Assembly: GCA_963728855.1 (NCBI GenBank)
Contig: CAVSLN010000011.1
Span: 62,001-126,000 of the forward strand
DNA: 64,000 nucleotides
Reading direction: 5' to 3'
Source: AC-43 sp963728855
Lineage (GTDB): Bacteria > Actinomycetota > Actinomycetes > Mycobacteriales > Micromonosporaceae
Below, piece by piece: positions 17,089 through 25,863 of the stretch. Positions within the stretch are counted from its first letter, which is position 1; every line of letters starts with the position of its first letter. The notes under the pieces are model-generated. The model saw nothing but the letters and a program-made list of their open reading frames with translations. It ran no database searches and had not been told where the DNA came from. Position numbers and translations under genes: made by a program.

Positions 17089-18210
17089 TCAGCGCCGGTT
17101 GAAGAGCTGGCCGCGGACGGCACCGCCCGGGAACTGCGCGGTGTGCAGGTTGGCGTAGTAGGCGGAGGGGTGCGCCGGCGATGTCCTTGACCAGCGCGGG
17201 GTCGAGGTTCGAGACAGTACCGGAGATGGCGACGATCGTGGCGGGACGGCGGTGGCCATCAGCGGGACGACGATCGGGCCGTTGACGCCGAACGGTGCCT
17301 TGTGGATGTGGCCGAGGCTCGGGTTGAGCCCCAGCCAGGCGAAGGAGTAGCTGACCTGGGTGTCCTTAGCCTTGATGAAGGCGACCGCGCGGGCGGTCGG
17401 GTCGCCGACGGCGGGAGCGGGGACCGGGTTACCGCTCGGGTCGGGCGAGGGCGCCCCGGTACCTCCTGGTCGCCGGACAGGAACGCCTTCTCCACCCCAC
17501 CGTTCAGCAGGCCGAGCAGGTCCGCGGGCCGGTCAAGCTTGCTCAGCTGGCCCCGTACGGCGCCGTCCGGGAACTGTCGGTGTGCAGGTTCAGGTAGAAC
17601 CCGGCCGGGTTGGCCCTCAGCGCGTCGGCGATTGCCGGGTCGCTGACCGTCAGGATACCGGCGGCCGCGGTCGCGGTGGCCGGCATCGCAGGGGCGGCGG
17701 CGGGGTGGCCGAAGCCCCGGGAGCCGGCGTCGCGGGAGCCGCCTTCACGGGCTCGAACAGCGTTACCTTGACGTCGCCGTTGGTCCCCGCCGCGCCCTGG
17801 TGGATGTGGCCCTTCGTCGGGGCGCTGATCCCCTTCCAGGAGAACGCGAACGTCACCCGGTCACCCTGGACCCGCACGATCCCGGTCGCGCTGCCCTTCG
17901 GGTCGCCGACCGGCGGCTTGCCCGGCACCTGTACTTCCTGCTTGGCGTCGAGCTTGGCCGCCAGGAACACCGGCTTGAGCCGCGCCCGGCGGATACCGTC
18001 CGAGGGGTCCTTCTTGCCCGGCGCGCTCGAGGGCGGCGCCGCCGCGTGGTGGTCCATGCCGGCCATGTCCATCCCCGGCATCCCCGAGCTGGCCGAGGGC
18101 GACGGGGTACCCGTGTGCGACGGCACCGCGGCGTTCGCCTGCGTGGCCGTGGCACCGACGAGCGCCACGCCGAGCACGAGGCTCGACAGGGCGACAAGAC
18201 GAACTCGCAT
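17089..18210 (-). pseudogene. Secreted tandem CHRD-domain protein, broken by several one-base indels
   Basis: The N terminus (ATG 18210, AAAGGA upstream) is an intact signal peptide MRVRLVALSSLVLGVALVGA ending near ATQANA, followed by a His/Met-rich stretch (MPGMDMAGMDHH) and a first CHRD domain (AKLDAKQEVQVPGKPPVGDP, GISAPTKGHIHQGAAG). Translated across frames, the remainder reads FYLNLHT, then a second CHRD domain (FLSGDQEVP, LGHIHKAPFGVNGPIVVPLM, YYANLHTAQFPGGAVRGQLF). At least five indels are needed: near 17691-17694, 17576, 17454-17457, 17242 and 17175. All lie in short G or C runs, and the coded residues are otherwise preserved. CHRD proteins are secreted, function unclear. Shares a divergent control region with the lipoprotein gene at 18386. 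Confidence 0.85.
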
Positions 18211-18265
18211 TCTTCGTGTCCTTTCACCAGCGGTGCCGTACGGATCTGCACGGCACAACACCGCT

Positions 18266-18293
18266 GACACGAGACGGCGGTCGATGCGGTTCA
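18266..18293 (-). promoter_or_regulatory. ECF-type promoter for the CHRD gene
   Basis: On the minus strand: TGAACC at 18293-18288, a 16-base spacer, then CGTGTC at 18271-18266. This equals the consensus TGAACC-N16-CGTgtc that I recall for SigL-type ECF sigma factors of Mycobacterium tuberculosis. The likely start of transcription is about 50 bases before the CHRD ATG. Confidence 0.7.
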
Positions 18294-18317
18294 ACCGAAC
18301 TGGAACGAATCCAGATC

Positions 18318-18345
18318 TGAACCGTCGGGGCGCTCCCCTCGTGTA
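18318..18345 (+). promoter_or_regulatory. ECF-type promoter for the COG4315 lipoprotein gene
   Basis: On the plus strand: TGAACC at 18318-18323, a 16-base spacer, then CGTGTA at 18340-18345, about 40 bases before the ATG at 18386. It mirrors the promoter of the divergent CHRD gene. A dyad CTGGA-N5-TCCAG (18300-18314) lies between the two -35 elements. Confidence 0.7.
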
Positions 18346-18385
18346 GGTCCCGACTCGGTTACCTCAACAATCGAAGGAGACCTTC

Positions 18386-18853
18386 ATGCGTACCCCTATG
18401 TTCTTGGTTGGCGCGGCCCTGGTCGCGGTCCTTTCCGCGTGCGGCAGCAAGCCCGCGCCCACCCAGCCGGCCAGCCAGCCGGCCGCGGACCAGGCTGTGG
18501 TGCGCGTCGAGATCGCGCAGTCCAGCCTCGGCCCGATCCTCACCGACCAGAACGGGCGCACCCTCTACGCCTTCACCAACGACAAGGACGGCAACAGCAG
18601 CTGCACCGGCCAGTGCATCGCCACCTGGCCGGCGCTCATCAGCCGGCAGCCGGCGACCGCCGGGTCCGGTATCGACAAGGCGCTGCTGTCGCAGACCACC
18701 CGGTCCGAGGGGACCGTCCAGGCCACCTACGGCGGCTGGCCGCTCTACTACTACGTCGGCGACGTCGGCCCCGGCGACGTCGACGGCCAGAACGTGGACG
18801 ACAAGTGGTTCGTGGTCGGCGCCGACGGCAAGCTGATCAAGACCAACCCCTGA
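18386..18853 (+). CDS. COG4315-type lipoprotein with secreted repeats (PF03640)
   Basis: A 155-residue predicted lipoprotein. The lipobox is VLSAC at about residue 19, then a Pro/Ala/Gln linker. Two copies of the PF03640 repeat follow: LGPILTDQNGRTLYAFTNDK with CTGQCIATWPAL (two cysteines), and TVQATYGGWPLYYYVGDVGP ending DKWFVVGADGKLI. This family is widespread in actinomycetes and often lies beside ECF sigma/anti-sigma or redox-related genes; its role is unknown. GAAGGAG stands about six bases before ATG. It is divergent from the CHRD gene with matching ECF promoters, which suggests co-regulation. Confidence 0.88.
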   Translation: MRTPMFLVGAALVAVLSACGSKPAPTQPASQPAADQAVVRVEIAQSSLGPILTDQNGRTLYAFTNDKDGNSSCTGQCIATWPALISRQPATAGSGIDKALLSQTTRSEGTVQATYGGWPLYYYVGDVGPGDVDGQNVDDKWFVVGADGKLIKTNP

Positions 18854-18869
18854 ACCTGCCCCCCGCAGG

Positions 18870-18903
18870 CCGCCGGCCGGCTTCTTCGGAGGCCGGCCGG
18901 CGG
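18870..18903. terminator. Terminator hairpin after the lipoprotein gene
   Basis: A perfect 12-base stem (18870-18881 with 18892-18903, arm CCGCCGGCCGGC) with a 10-base loop, between the lipoprotein gene and the convergent GGDEF gene. Confidence 0.8.
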
Positions 18904-18995
18904 TTGGCTCGGCACACCTGCGCGCGATCTGGCTCCCCGGGCAGCGCGGCGCCCTGGCCGCCGACGTCGTACGGCGCGCGGCCGGTAGCGGCTGC

Positions 18996-19916
18996 CTACG
19001 GCGCCGGTGCCGGGCGGCCCAGCGCCCAGCGGTTCTTGCCGCCCGACTTGGCCAGGTACAGCGCCGAGTCCGCGGCCCGTACGACATCGAGCGGTTCACC
19101 TGTATCGATGTCTATCACGGCCACGCCCACGCTGCAGGTGACGCACACCGCCCGGCCGGCGAGCAGCACCGGCTCGCGTACCCGTGCCAGTGCCGCCTCA
19201 GCCGCCCCGATGACGTCCTGTTCGCCGACGGGATCGGCGAGCAGGATCACGAACTCGTCGCCGCCGTACCGGACCAGCAGGCGACCGTCCCGCCCTACGC
19301 AGCTCTCCAGGCGCCGGGACACCACCCGCAGCAGCTCGTCCCCGGCGTCGTGGCCGAGAGTGTCATTGATGCGTTTGAACTTGTCGAGGTCCACGACGCA
19401 CACCCCCACGCGGGCGGCTCCGTCACCGCGGAGCGCGTGCAGCCACCGCGCCAGGTACCGGCGGTTGGGCAGGCCGGTCAACGGGTCGTGCAGCGCCTCC
19501 TGCTGGAGCTGCCGAAGGCTGCCGCGCAGCGTCGCCAGCTCCCGTTGGTGCGCGGCGGTCAGCGAGCGGCTGACGCGGTCCCGCTCGCGCGCGTACCGCA
19601 CCGTCATCGCTTCGACGAACCCGGCGACGACCGCGGCCTGTACCCGCGCCAGCCGTACGGTCGGCAGGTCGCTGCCCAGCTCGGCCAGCATCTCGACGGT
19701 ACGCGCGAGCGCCTCGCCGCCCTCGGCGCCCAGGTCGGCCAGGTCCCGGCCGAGCAGCCGGGCCCGGGTCTGGTCGAGCTCCCGGGCGTGGCGCAGCAGG
19801 CGCTTCACGATCGCGTCCGTACGGGCAAGGTCGGCGGAACCGGCAAGGTCGGCCGCCCGGTGCACGGGGAGTTCCTCCCGAATACAGACGCGTTGCATGG
19901 GCAGCGTCGAAGTCAT
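18996..19916 (-). CDS. Diguanylate cyclase (GGDEF protein)
   Basis: A 306-residue soluble protein that should make cyclic di-GMP from two GTP. The GGDEF domain begins with DPLTGLPNR (144-152), shows DLDKFKRINDTLGHDAGD (176-193) and has an intact RYGGDEF active site (216-222). The residue expected to be the Asp of the inhibitory RxxD site, six positions before GGDEF, is Arg, so product inhibition is probably absent. The N-terminal 140 residues are helical with no recognised sensor domain and no membrane helix; a coiled coil (about 105-142) leads into the catalytic domain. ATG at 19916 has GGAGG nine bases upstream. A single gene. Confidence 0.9.
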   Translation of the reverse strand: MTSTLPMQRVCIREELPVHRAADLAGSADLARTDAIVKRLLRHARELDQTRARLLGRDLADLGAEGGEALARTVEMLAELGSDLPTVRLARVQAAVVAGFVEAMTVRYARERDRVSRSLTAAHQRELATLRGSLRQLQQEALHDPLTGLPNRRYLARWLHALRGDGAARVGVCVVDLDKFKRINDTLGHDAGDELLRVVSRRLESCVGRDGRLLVRYGGDEFVILLADPVGEQDVIGAAEAALARVREPVLLAGRAVCVTCSVGVAVIDIDTGEPLDVVRAADSALYLAKSGGKNRWALGRPAPAP

Positions 19917-20094
19917 GCCCGTACACCTCCTCAGCGAAGGGATGCCCACCCGAGATGACGGTCGCCCGGACGCCGCCTGGAAGACATCCGCCAGCTGGAC
20001 AGGGTGAGTCCGGGGGCCCAGGCCGGGCGGCGCGGCGCCGGCGGGTCGAGGTGCGACCGAGAGCGCGGCGCTGGGGCCGCTGGGGCCGAGGGGG

Positions 20095-21207
20095 CTAGCT
20101 CAGGGACAGGACGCGGAGCAGGAGGCGGGCCGCTTCCCCGCCTTCGTCCCGGGCGATCGCGAGGGCCCGGGGAACGTCGAGGTTATCCAGCAGCGCACCG
20201 GTCACCGCGCCGACCGAACCCGGGGAGCTGTCCGGCCGGGCGGCCGCGGTGTACAGCGCGTCGAGCGTCGCGGCTGCCGCGTCGAGGTCGCCAGGCCGGT
20301 ACTCCCAGGGTGTGTGCCACGGGCGGCCCAGCACGAGCAGGCGTACCGCCGCTGGTGGCCTGTCCTGGAGCAGGTCCCCGACGAGCGTGAGGTTGCCGGT
20401 CGACTTGGCCATCTTCCGGCCGTCCTGATGGACCGCTCCGACGTGCAGGTGGGCGCGCGCGAACGGCGCGACGGTGGTGGCGGCCTCGGCCATCGTGCTC
20501 TGGTAGGCGTGGTGCGGGAAGCGCAGGTCCGCACCGCCGGCGAGCAGGTCGATGCTCGTACCGAGCACGGACATCGCCATCGCGGCGCACTCGGCATGCC
20601 AGCCCGGCCGGCCAGGGCCCCAGGGGCTGGGCCAGGCGGGCTGACCGTCGCTGGACGGTCGCCAGACGGGGACGTCGAAGGCGTCGTCGCGCAGCGGGTC
20701 GTCGGGGTGGTCGCCGTACTCCGTGGCCAGGGCGAGCGCCTGCTCGCGGGTCAGGCCGGTCCGCGCGACGGTGCCCGCGCCACGGAAGTAGACGTGGCCC
20801 TCGCGGTGGTACGCGTGCCCCGTGGCCAGCAGCGCGGCGGCGAGCTGCTGGACGTGGGTGACGTGGTGGCGGGCCCGAGGCATGTGGGCCGGGCGGTGCA
20901 CCCGCAGCGCCGCCATGTCCTTGTCGAACAGGTACTCCTGGTAGAGGGCGTACTCGTCGTAAGGGCGGCCGTGGGAGTCGGCGGCCTCGGTCAGCACGTC
21001 GTCGACGTCGGTGACGTTGCGGCACACGGTGACCTCGACACCGGCCATGCGGAGCACGGACGCGGCGACATCGGACCAGACGAACGTCGCGGCGTGCCCC
21101 AGGTGCGTGACGTCGTACGGGGTGATCCCGCACACGTACAGGCGGGCCGGGCTGACCAGGGAGAGCGCCCGGCCGTTGAGCCGCAGCCCGGCGGCGAGAA
21201 CATCCAT
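20095..21207 (-). CDS. MshC/cysteinyl-tRNA synthetase-like ligase
   Basis: A 370-residue class I aminoacyl-ligase. Seen: C26 in YVCGITPYDVTHLGHA (HIGH motif HLGH, 35-38), NVTDVDD (64-70), the zinc region GWHAECAAM with C207, then FPHH (230-233), and KMAKS (265-269) in place of KMSKS. The sequence is closer to MshC, which joins cysteine to GlcN-Ins in mycothiol synthesis, than to a full CysRS, and it lacks the CysRS anticodon-binding part. No other mycothiol gene lies nearby, so it may be a second, specialised copy that activates cysteine for another product. I prefer ATG at 21207; a GTG at 21255 is possible. The ribosome site is weak. Confidence 0.75.
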   Translation of the reverse strand: MDVLAAGLRLNGRALSLVSPARLYVCGITPYDVTHLGHAATFVWSDVAASVLRMAGVEVTVCRNVTDVDDVLTEAADSHGRPYDEYALYQEYLFDKDMAALRVHRPAHMPRARHHVTHVQQLAAALLATGHAYHREGHVYFRGAGTVARTGLTREQALALATEYGDHPDDPLRDDAFDVPVWRPSSDGQPAWPSPWGPGRPGWHAECAAMAMSVLGTSIDLLAGGADLRFPHHAYQSTMAEAATTVAPFARAHLHVGAVHQDGRKMAKSTGNLTLVGDLLQDRPPAAVRLLVLGRPWHTPWEYRPGDLDAAAATLDALYTAAARPDSSPGSVGAVTGALLDNLDVPRALAIARDEGGEAARLLLRVLSLS

Positions 21208-21367
21208 CCGGCCATCATCCCCCGCGTCAGTGGGTGACGGACTCGCGGTACCCACCCGCGGGGTACTTGCTCAGCTGGTGGGTGAACCCGCGAAGCACCT
21301 GGCCGCCGAGCGAGCGGGCACCGGCCGGGGACCCACGCGACGAGCCGCTACGGGTAGGTTGAGCCGC

Positions 21368-22561
21368 GTGACAGACCCCGGCGTCCTACCCCCGGTCCCG
21401 TACGGCAACCTGCAGTTGCAGCAGCAGACCCCGGCCGCCCAGGTGTACTCCGGCATCGACGTGGTCGGTACGCCGACCACCATCATCGTGCTGACGCCCG
21501 CCGGGCTCGCCGATGCGGGGGTCCGCCACGCGTTCGAGCAGATGGTCAACGCCAGCCTTTACGGGACGGTGCCCGGCCCCGTTGAGGTACACGCGGCGGA
21601 TCTCACCGCGCCCCGACCCTGGGCGGCGAGCGGCTGGTCCCAGAGCGGCCGGCCCGGAGTCGCGGCGCTGCTGCCCCTGCTGCCCGCCCCGAGCCCGGTC
21701 ACCGGCTACCTGCCGTTCGGCGGCCCGACAACGACATGGAACCCGGCCGCGTCGGGGCCGCCGTACCCGGTCACGGCGCCGCCGGCCTGGAGCCCCCCGG
21801 TGCCGCCGCCCGCCGCGAGGTCCCGGACCTCGGGCGGGGTCATCGTCGCCATCGTGGCCGCCGTCCTCGCCGTGCTCGTGCTCGGCGGCGGCGCGATCGC
21901 CCTGGTGCTGTTCGCGAAGCGAGGCACGGGTGGGCAGGCCGCGGTCACGACCCCCGGCACCGGACCGAGCGCGATCGACCGGACCCTGGCCGGTCCCGCC
22001 ACCACGGCGCCCAACACGAGAGCGCCGTCGGCCTCCACGTCGTCGGACTCGACCAAGCCCAGCCTGCGCTCGGTACCGGCGCGGAGCGTCCTCGGCCCCA
22101 CCTTCGGGCCGAACGAGGAGACATACACGATGGCGTTCGGGGGCTGGCCGTTCGCGTTCCGGACCCCGAAGACGTGGGGCTGCCTCGCGGGCAACCTCCC
22201 GAAGCTGCCCGACGCCAAGGCGTGGGTCTGCATCGACGAGCAGCACCCGGAGAAGAAGCAGAAGGTCAACGTCATGTTCCGGGCCTGCCCGACGACCTGT
22301 ACGCCGGCGGAGCGCCAGACGATGAACAACGCCTGGTTCGACGAGCCGACCAAGGCCCGTCAGGGCGGCGACGACCGGACCTCGTTCGTCGAGACCCAGC
22401 GCAACAGCGAGGGCTTCTACACCGTCGACTTCAGCCGCTTCTTCGGCCCGGAACCCGGCCAGCCGCTGAAATGGCAGGTCGGGGTCTTCGTGAAGTCTCC
22501 CCCGGAGACCGCCGGCGACGTCCAGAAGGTCCTCAACGACATCGCCACCCAGACCCCCTGA
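21368..22561 (+). CDS. Single-pass membrane protein with Pro-rich region and extracellular domain
   Basis: A 397-residue protein of unknown function. Residues 1-105 form a soluble, probably cytoplasmic region (YSGIDVVGTPTTIIVLTPAG). A Pro/Gly/Ala-rich stretch (105-160) leads to one membrane helix (VIVAIVAAVLAVLVLGGGAI). After a Thr/Ser-rich linker comes an extracellular domain of about 160 residues with four cysteines (WGCLAG, AWVCIDEQ, RACPTTC), probably two disulfides. GTG at 21368 is chosen because coding character begins there; the ribosome site is poor. It converges on the Van-like operon and is separated from it by a hairpin. Confidence 0.65.
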   Translation: MTDPGVLPPVPYGNLQLQQQTPAAQVYSGIDVVGTPTTIIVLTPAGLADAGVRHAFEQMVNASLYGTVPGPVEVHAADLTAPRPWAASGWSQSGRPGVAALLPLLPAPSPVTGYLPFGGPTTTWNPAASGPPYPVTAPPAWSPPVPPPAARSRTSGGVIVAIVAAVLAVLVLGGGAIALVLFAKRGTGGQAAVTTPGTGPSAIDRTLAGPATTAPNTRAPSASTSSDSTKPSLRSVPARSVLGPTFGPNEETYTMAFGGWPFAFRTPKTWGCLAGNLPKLPDAKAWVCIDEQHPEKKQKVNVMFRACPTTCTPAERQTMNNAWFDEPTKARQGGDDRTSFVETQRNSEGFYTVDFSRFFGPEPGQPLKWQVGVFVKSPPETAGDVQKVLNDIATQTP

Positions 22562-22614
22562 CCGTCCTGGTCTCGGCGGCGCACGGCGGAGCGCCCGTCA
22601 CCGACGCAGAGCCT

Positions 22615-22645
22615 CGAGGCCGGCGGCTGGTCGCCGCCGGCCTCG
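22615..22645. terminator. Bidirectional terminator hairpin at the end of the Van-like operon
   Basis: A perfect 13-base stem (22615-22627 with 22633-22645, arm CGAGGCCGGCGGC) with loop TGGTC, between the membrane protein gene and the convergent ligase gene. Confidence 0.85.
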
Positions 22646-22671
22646 GCGTACGGGCCGGGTAACCACGCCGG

Positions 22672-23781
22672 TCAGTCTGCGTACTGCTCCACCCGCTGGC
22701 TGCGCCGAGCTGCGAGGGCCGTGTCGATGAGCACGTCGAGCAGGGCCGGGTAGGCCAGGCCGGTGGTGCCCCAGATCCGGGGGTACTGGGACATGGCGGT
22801 GAAGCCGGGCATGGTGTTGACCTCGTTCACCACCGGTACCGCCTGCTCGATTCCGGCCTCCGTACGCAGGAAGAAGTCGACGCGCAGCAGCCCCGAGCAA
22901 CCGAGGATGTGGAACACCTCGACCGCCTGCGCCTGCAGGAGGGCGGTGACCGGAGCGGGCAGGTCCGCCGGTATGTCGAACACGGTCTCCTTGCTGTGGT
23001 ACTTGGCGTCGAAGTCGAAGAAGGAATGTTGCCCGGGTACCCGGATCTCCAGCGGAGGCCCGGCCAGCACCCGGCCGTCCGGGTACTGCAGCACCCCCAC
23101 GTCGACCTCCCGTCCGGGTACGGCCGCCTCGACGAGGACCTTCGAACCGGACTTGCGCGCCGTGACGAGCGCCTCGTCGAGCTGTGCCCAGTCGTCCACT
23201 TTGGACACACCGACGCTCGACCCTTCCCGCGCAGGTTTGACGAACACGGGCAAGCCGAGCCGTTCCCGGTCGGCCTGGCTGACGTCGTCGTCGGGTCCGT
23301 TCAGTACGACGCCGTCGGCGACGGTCAGCCCTGCCGCGCTCAGGAGCTTCTTGGTCACCTCCTTGTCGATGCCGGCCGCGGAGGCGAGGACCGGGTTGCC
23401 GACGTACGGGATGCCGAACAGGTCGAGCGTGGACTGGAGGGTGCCGTCCTCCCCGAACCTGCCGTGCAGGGCCGGGAAGGCGACGTCCACCGTGTCGCGG
23501 AGGTGGCTCAACGCGCTCCACATGCTTTCCAGCACCGCGGGTCGCGGGCCGGGGCGGTCGCGCGTCATGTCCAACAGCGCGGAGGTGTCGACGCCAGCCG
23601 GGGCGGGCTCGTCCGTACCGACCGTCCACACCCCGTCGGTGTCGATCCGGACCGGCGTCACCTCGTACCGCTCCCGGTTCAGGTGGTTCACGATGCTGGC
23701 CGCCGAGGCGCACGACACGCCGTGCTCGGCGCTGCGGCCACCGAACAGCACCGCGACTCTGGTCTTTGGCTGACTCGTCAC
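22672..23781 (-). CDS. D-alanine--D-alanine (or D-Ala--D-X) ligase, ATP-grasp
   Basis: A 369-residue ATP-grasp ligase joining D-Ala to a second D-residue for peptidoglycan. Seen: FGGRSAEHGVS near residue 13 (the Glu binds the first D-Ala), FPALHGRFGEDGTLQ, VFVKPAREGSSVGVSKV (ATP), LRVDFFLR and VNEVNTMPGFTAMSQYP (Mg ligands). The omega loop reads FFDFDAKYHS, with the Lys-Tyr found in Ddl and VanC-type enzymes and not the His-containing loop of VanA/VanB D-Ala-D-Lac ligases. So D-Ala-D-Ala or D-Ala-D-Ser is expected, not depsipeptide. The start overlaps the VanX-like gene by 4 bases. A housekeeping ddl is probably elsewhere in the genome. Confidence 0.88.
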   Translation of the reverse strand: MTSQPKTRVAVLFGGRSAEHGVSCASAASIVNHLNRERYEVTPVRIDTDGVWTVGTDEPAPAGVDTSALLDMTRDRPGPRPAVLESMWSALSHLRDTVDVAFPALHGRFGEDGTLQSTLDLFGIPYVGNPVLASAAGIDKEVTKKLLSAAGLTVADGVVLNGPDDDVSQADRERLGLPVFVKPAREGSSVGVSKVDDWAQLDEALVTARKSGSKVLVEAAVPGREVDVGVLQYPDGRVLAGPPLEIRVPGQHSFFDFDAKYHSKETVFDIPADLPAPVTALLQAQAVEVFHILGCSGLLRVDFFLRTEAGIEQAVPVVNEVNTMPGFTAMSQYPRIWGTTGLAYPALLDVLIDTALAARRSQRVEQYAD

Positions 23782-24509
23782 GAGCGTTCCCCCTTCGCGT
23801 CGTGGGCTGGCACTTGGGCCAGACCAGCAGGCAGGCGATCACCCGTGGCGAGCGCGAGCCGTACCGGGCCGTAGCGGCTCCTGCCGGTCCCCGTGACGAA
23901 CGCCCAGTAGCGGTCGCCGAAGGACCAGTGCCACCACTCCGTCGGGTAGTTCACCAGACCGGTACCCGTCAGTGCCTGGGCCAGTGTCCGCCGGTTGCGT
24001 TGCGCCTGTTCGGGAATGTTGCGGGCGGCGGTGTAGCAGGCGTTGGCGCTGGCCTCCGGAGTTGCATCGACACAGGTGCCCATATCGATCTCTATGCCTT
24101 CCGCCGTGCACAGCGTGAGGTCGATCGCACCGCCGGTACTGTGCGGCGCCACCTCTACCGGCGAGGCGAACTTGCTGGTCTCCACGTACAGCCGGTCGGC
24201 GCCCCAGTCCGGATGCAGGCGCCGCAGCTCGTCGCGGTACCCGTCGAAGACCGACCGCTGTGTCTCCAGGGGCCGGTACCCCTCGGTGATCAGCAGGCGC
24301 AGTCCGTCAGGCAGCGTCGCCTGCGCGTCCAGCAGCCGCTGCACCATGCCCTCACGCAACTGCGCGAAGGCACCGGCGGAATCCGCCTGGCGGCCGTCCA
24401 CCCGCAGCTCGGGCACCTCGCGGAGGTCGACCAACGGCTCACCGATGTCCGCGAGCGCTATCGCGCCGATGCGGGGATCGGAGAGCAGGACCAGAGGTTC
24501 GCTCGTCAT
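23778..24509 (-). CDS. VanX-like D-Ala-D-Ala dipeptidase (peptidase M15D)
   Basis: A 243-residue zinc dipeptidase that cleaves D-Ala-D-Ala and so depletes the normal precursor end. The motif PHSTGGAID gives H123 and D130 as zinc ligands; EWWHWSF gives E191 (catalytic base) and H194 (third ligand); TEGYRP places R79 at the substrate-binding Arg of VanX. No signal peptide is present, so it acts in the cytoplasm as VanX does, not as an exported DdpX/VanY enzyme. Both ends overlap neighbours by 4 bases (ATGA), tying it to the ligase and the PLP enzyme. Confidence 0.88.
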   Translation of the reverse strand: MTSEPLVLLSDPRIGAIALADIGEPLVDLREVPELRVDGRQADSAGAFAQLREGMVQRLLDAQATLPDGLRLLITEGYRPLETQRSVFDGYRDELRRLHPDWGADRLYVETSKFASPVEVAPHSTGGAIDLTLCTAEGIEIDMGTCVDATPEASANACYTAARNIPEQAQRNRRTLAQALTGTGLVNYPTEWWHWSFGDRYWAFVTGTGRSRYGPVRLALATGDRLPAGLAQVPAHDAKGERS

Positions 24510-25690
24510 AAAGGTCCTCCTTCGTGGACCGCGGCCCGCTGCTGGCGTGTCGTTGCCGGGCTGGCCCGATCCGGCGAGCTGTAGTCGATGCCGGTGGTGG
24601 AGCCGTACTCCTCGACCAGCCGGGCGACGCGGGACGGCTCGACGTTCCCGCCGGTGAGCACCACTCCGATGTCACCGACCGACCCGGCCGCGGCCACCCG
24701 CAGCGCGCCGGCGAGACTGGCCGCCCCCGACGGCTCGACCAGTAACTTGGCGTGGAACAGCGCCAGGCACACCGCCTGGCCGATGTCGTCGTCGTCGACC
24801 CGTACCACCCCGGCGATCCGCTCCCGGGTGATCTCGAACGGAAGCCGGCCGACGAGCGACGGCCTGAGCCCCTCGGCCAGCGTGGGCGCCGGCGGCACGC
24901 TGATCCGCCGACCGCCGGAGAGGCTGCGCCCCAGCGAGTCGCACCCGACGGGCTCGACACCGTACACCGCGGTGTCCTGGCCCTCGACGGCGAGACACGC
25001 ACCGGCGACCCCGCCACCTCCGCCGACCGGGACGACGACCGCGTCCAGCCGGGTACCCTGCCGGCCGGCCTCCTCGACGAGTTCCCACGTCGCGCTGCCC
25101 TGCCCGGCGATCACGTCCGGGTGGTCGTAGGCGTCGACCACTGCGTCGCCGCTCGCGGCCCGCAGCCGTTCGACGACCTCCAGCCGCTCCTCGACGGTCG
25201 TACCGGCAAGGACGACCCGGCCGCCGGCCTCCTCGATGCTGGCGATCTTCGCCTTCGGGGCGTCGACGGGAAGTACCGTCGTGGCGGCGAGCCCGTACCG
25301 GTCGGCCGCGACCGCGACGGCCACCGCGTGGTTGCCGGTGCTCTGCGCGATCACCCCCTGATGCCGACCGCCCTGGGCGATCCGGCCGATCGCCCGCATC
25401 GCTCCCCGGAACTTGTACGAGCCGCTCGTCTGAAGGTTCTCCGCCTTCAGCCACAGCCGCGCACCGGCGATCCGGTCCAGCGCGGTCGAGCGGACAACCG
25501 GCGTGTGCACCACCCGGTCCCGCAGCCACGTCGCCGCGGCCTCCACGTCGCCGCGGCTCACCTCGGTCTCCACCACGGCGCTCACCGGGTACCGCCCCGC
25601 GGCGTACGCGGCACTCCCGCCCCACGCCCGCCGCCGCGGCCGGTCCCGCGAGCCAGTAACGTGCTCACCAATAGTTCCCTCCTTGTGCAT
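24506..25690 (-). CDS. Fold-type II PLP enzyme: serine/threonine dehydratase or serine racemase
   Basis: A PLP enzyme of about 394 residues. SYKFRGAM carries the Schiff-base Lys; STGNHAVAVA and the phosphate loop VPVGGGGGVAG are typical of threonine dehydratase and eukaryotic-type serine racemase. There is no C-terminal ACT domain, so it is not a feedback-controlled IlvA. In the segment EPVGCDS the third Mg/Ca ligand of human serine racemase (Asp) is Ser, which leaves activity open. The frame is open back to 25867, where it would overlap the capA stop by ATGA, but those 59 codons are low-complexity, so I start at ATG 25690. Placed directly before vanX and the ligase, it may supply D-Ser or remove L-Ser/L-Thr. 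Confidence 0.78.
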   Translation of the reverse strand: MHKEGTIGEHVTGSRDRPRRRAWGGSAAYAAGRYPVSAVVETEVSRGDVEAAATWLRDRVVHTPVVRSTALDRIAGARLWLKAENLQTSGSYKFRGAMRAIGRIAQGGRHQGVIAQSTGNHAVAVAVAADRYGLAATTVLPVDAPKAKIASIEEAGGRVVLAGTTVEERLEVVERLRAASGDAVVDAYDHPDVIAGQGSATWELVEEAGRQGTRLDAVVVPVGGGGGVAGACLAVEGQDTAVYGVEPVGCDSLGRSLSGGRRISVPPAPTLAEGLRPSLVGRLPFEITRERIAGVVRVDDDDIGQAVCLALFHAKLLVEPSGAASLAGALRVAAAGSVGDIGVVLTGGNVEPSRVARLVEEYGSTTGIDYSSPDRASPATTRQQRAAVHEGGPL

Positions 25691-25863
25691 GCCTGTTGAA
25701 GGACGAGCCCACGTCGGGCCCCTCCGCGGACCTGCCCCCGGGCGCGGCGTGCCAGGCCCCCTGCCCGCGCCCGTTGCACGAACAATGGGTCGGTCCGAGC
25801 TCCGGTTCAACGACGGCGACAACCGCTCCTGACTCCCGCTGTCGCGTCGACCGAGGAATGTCG

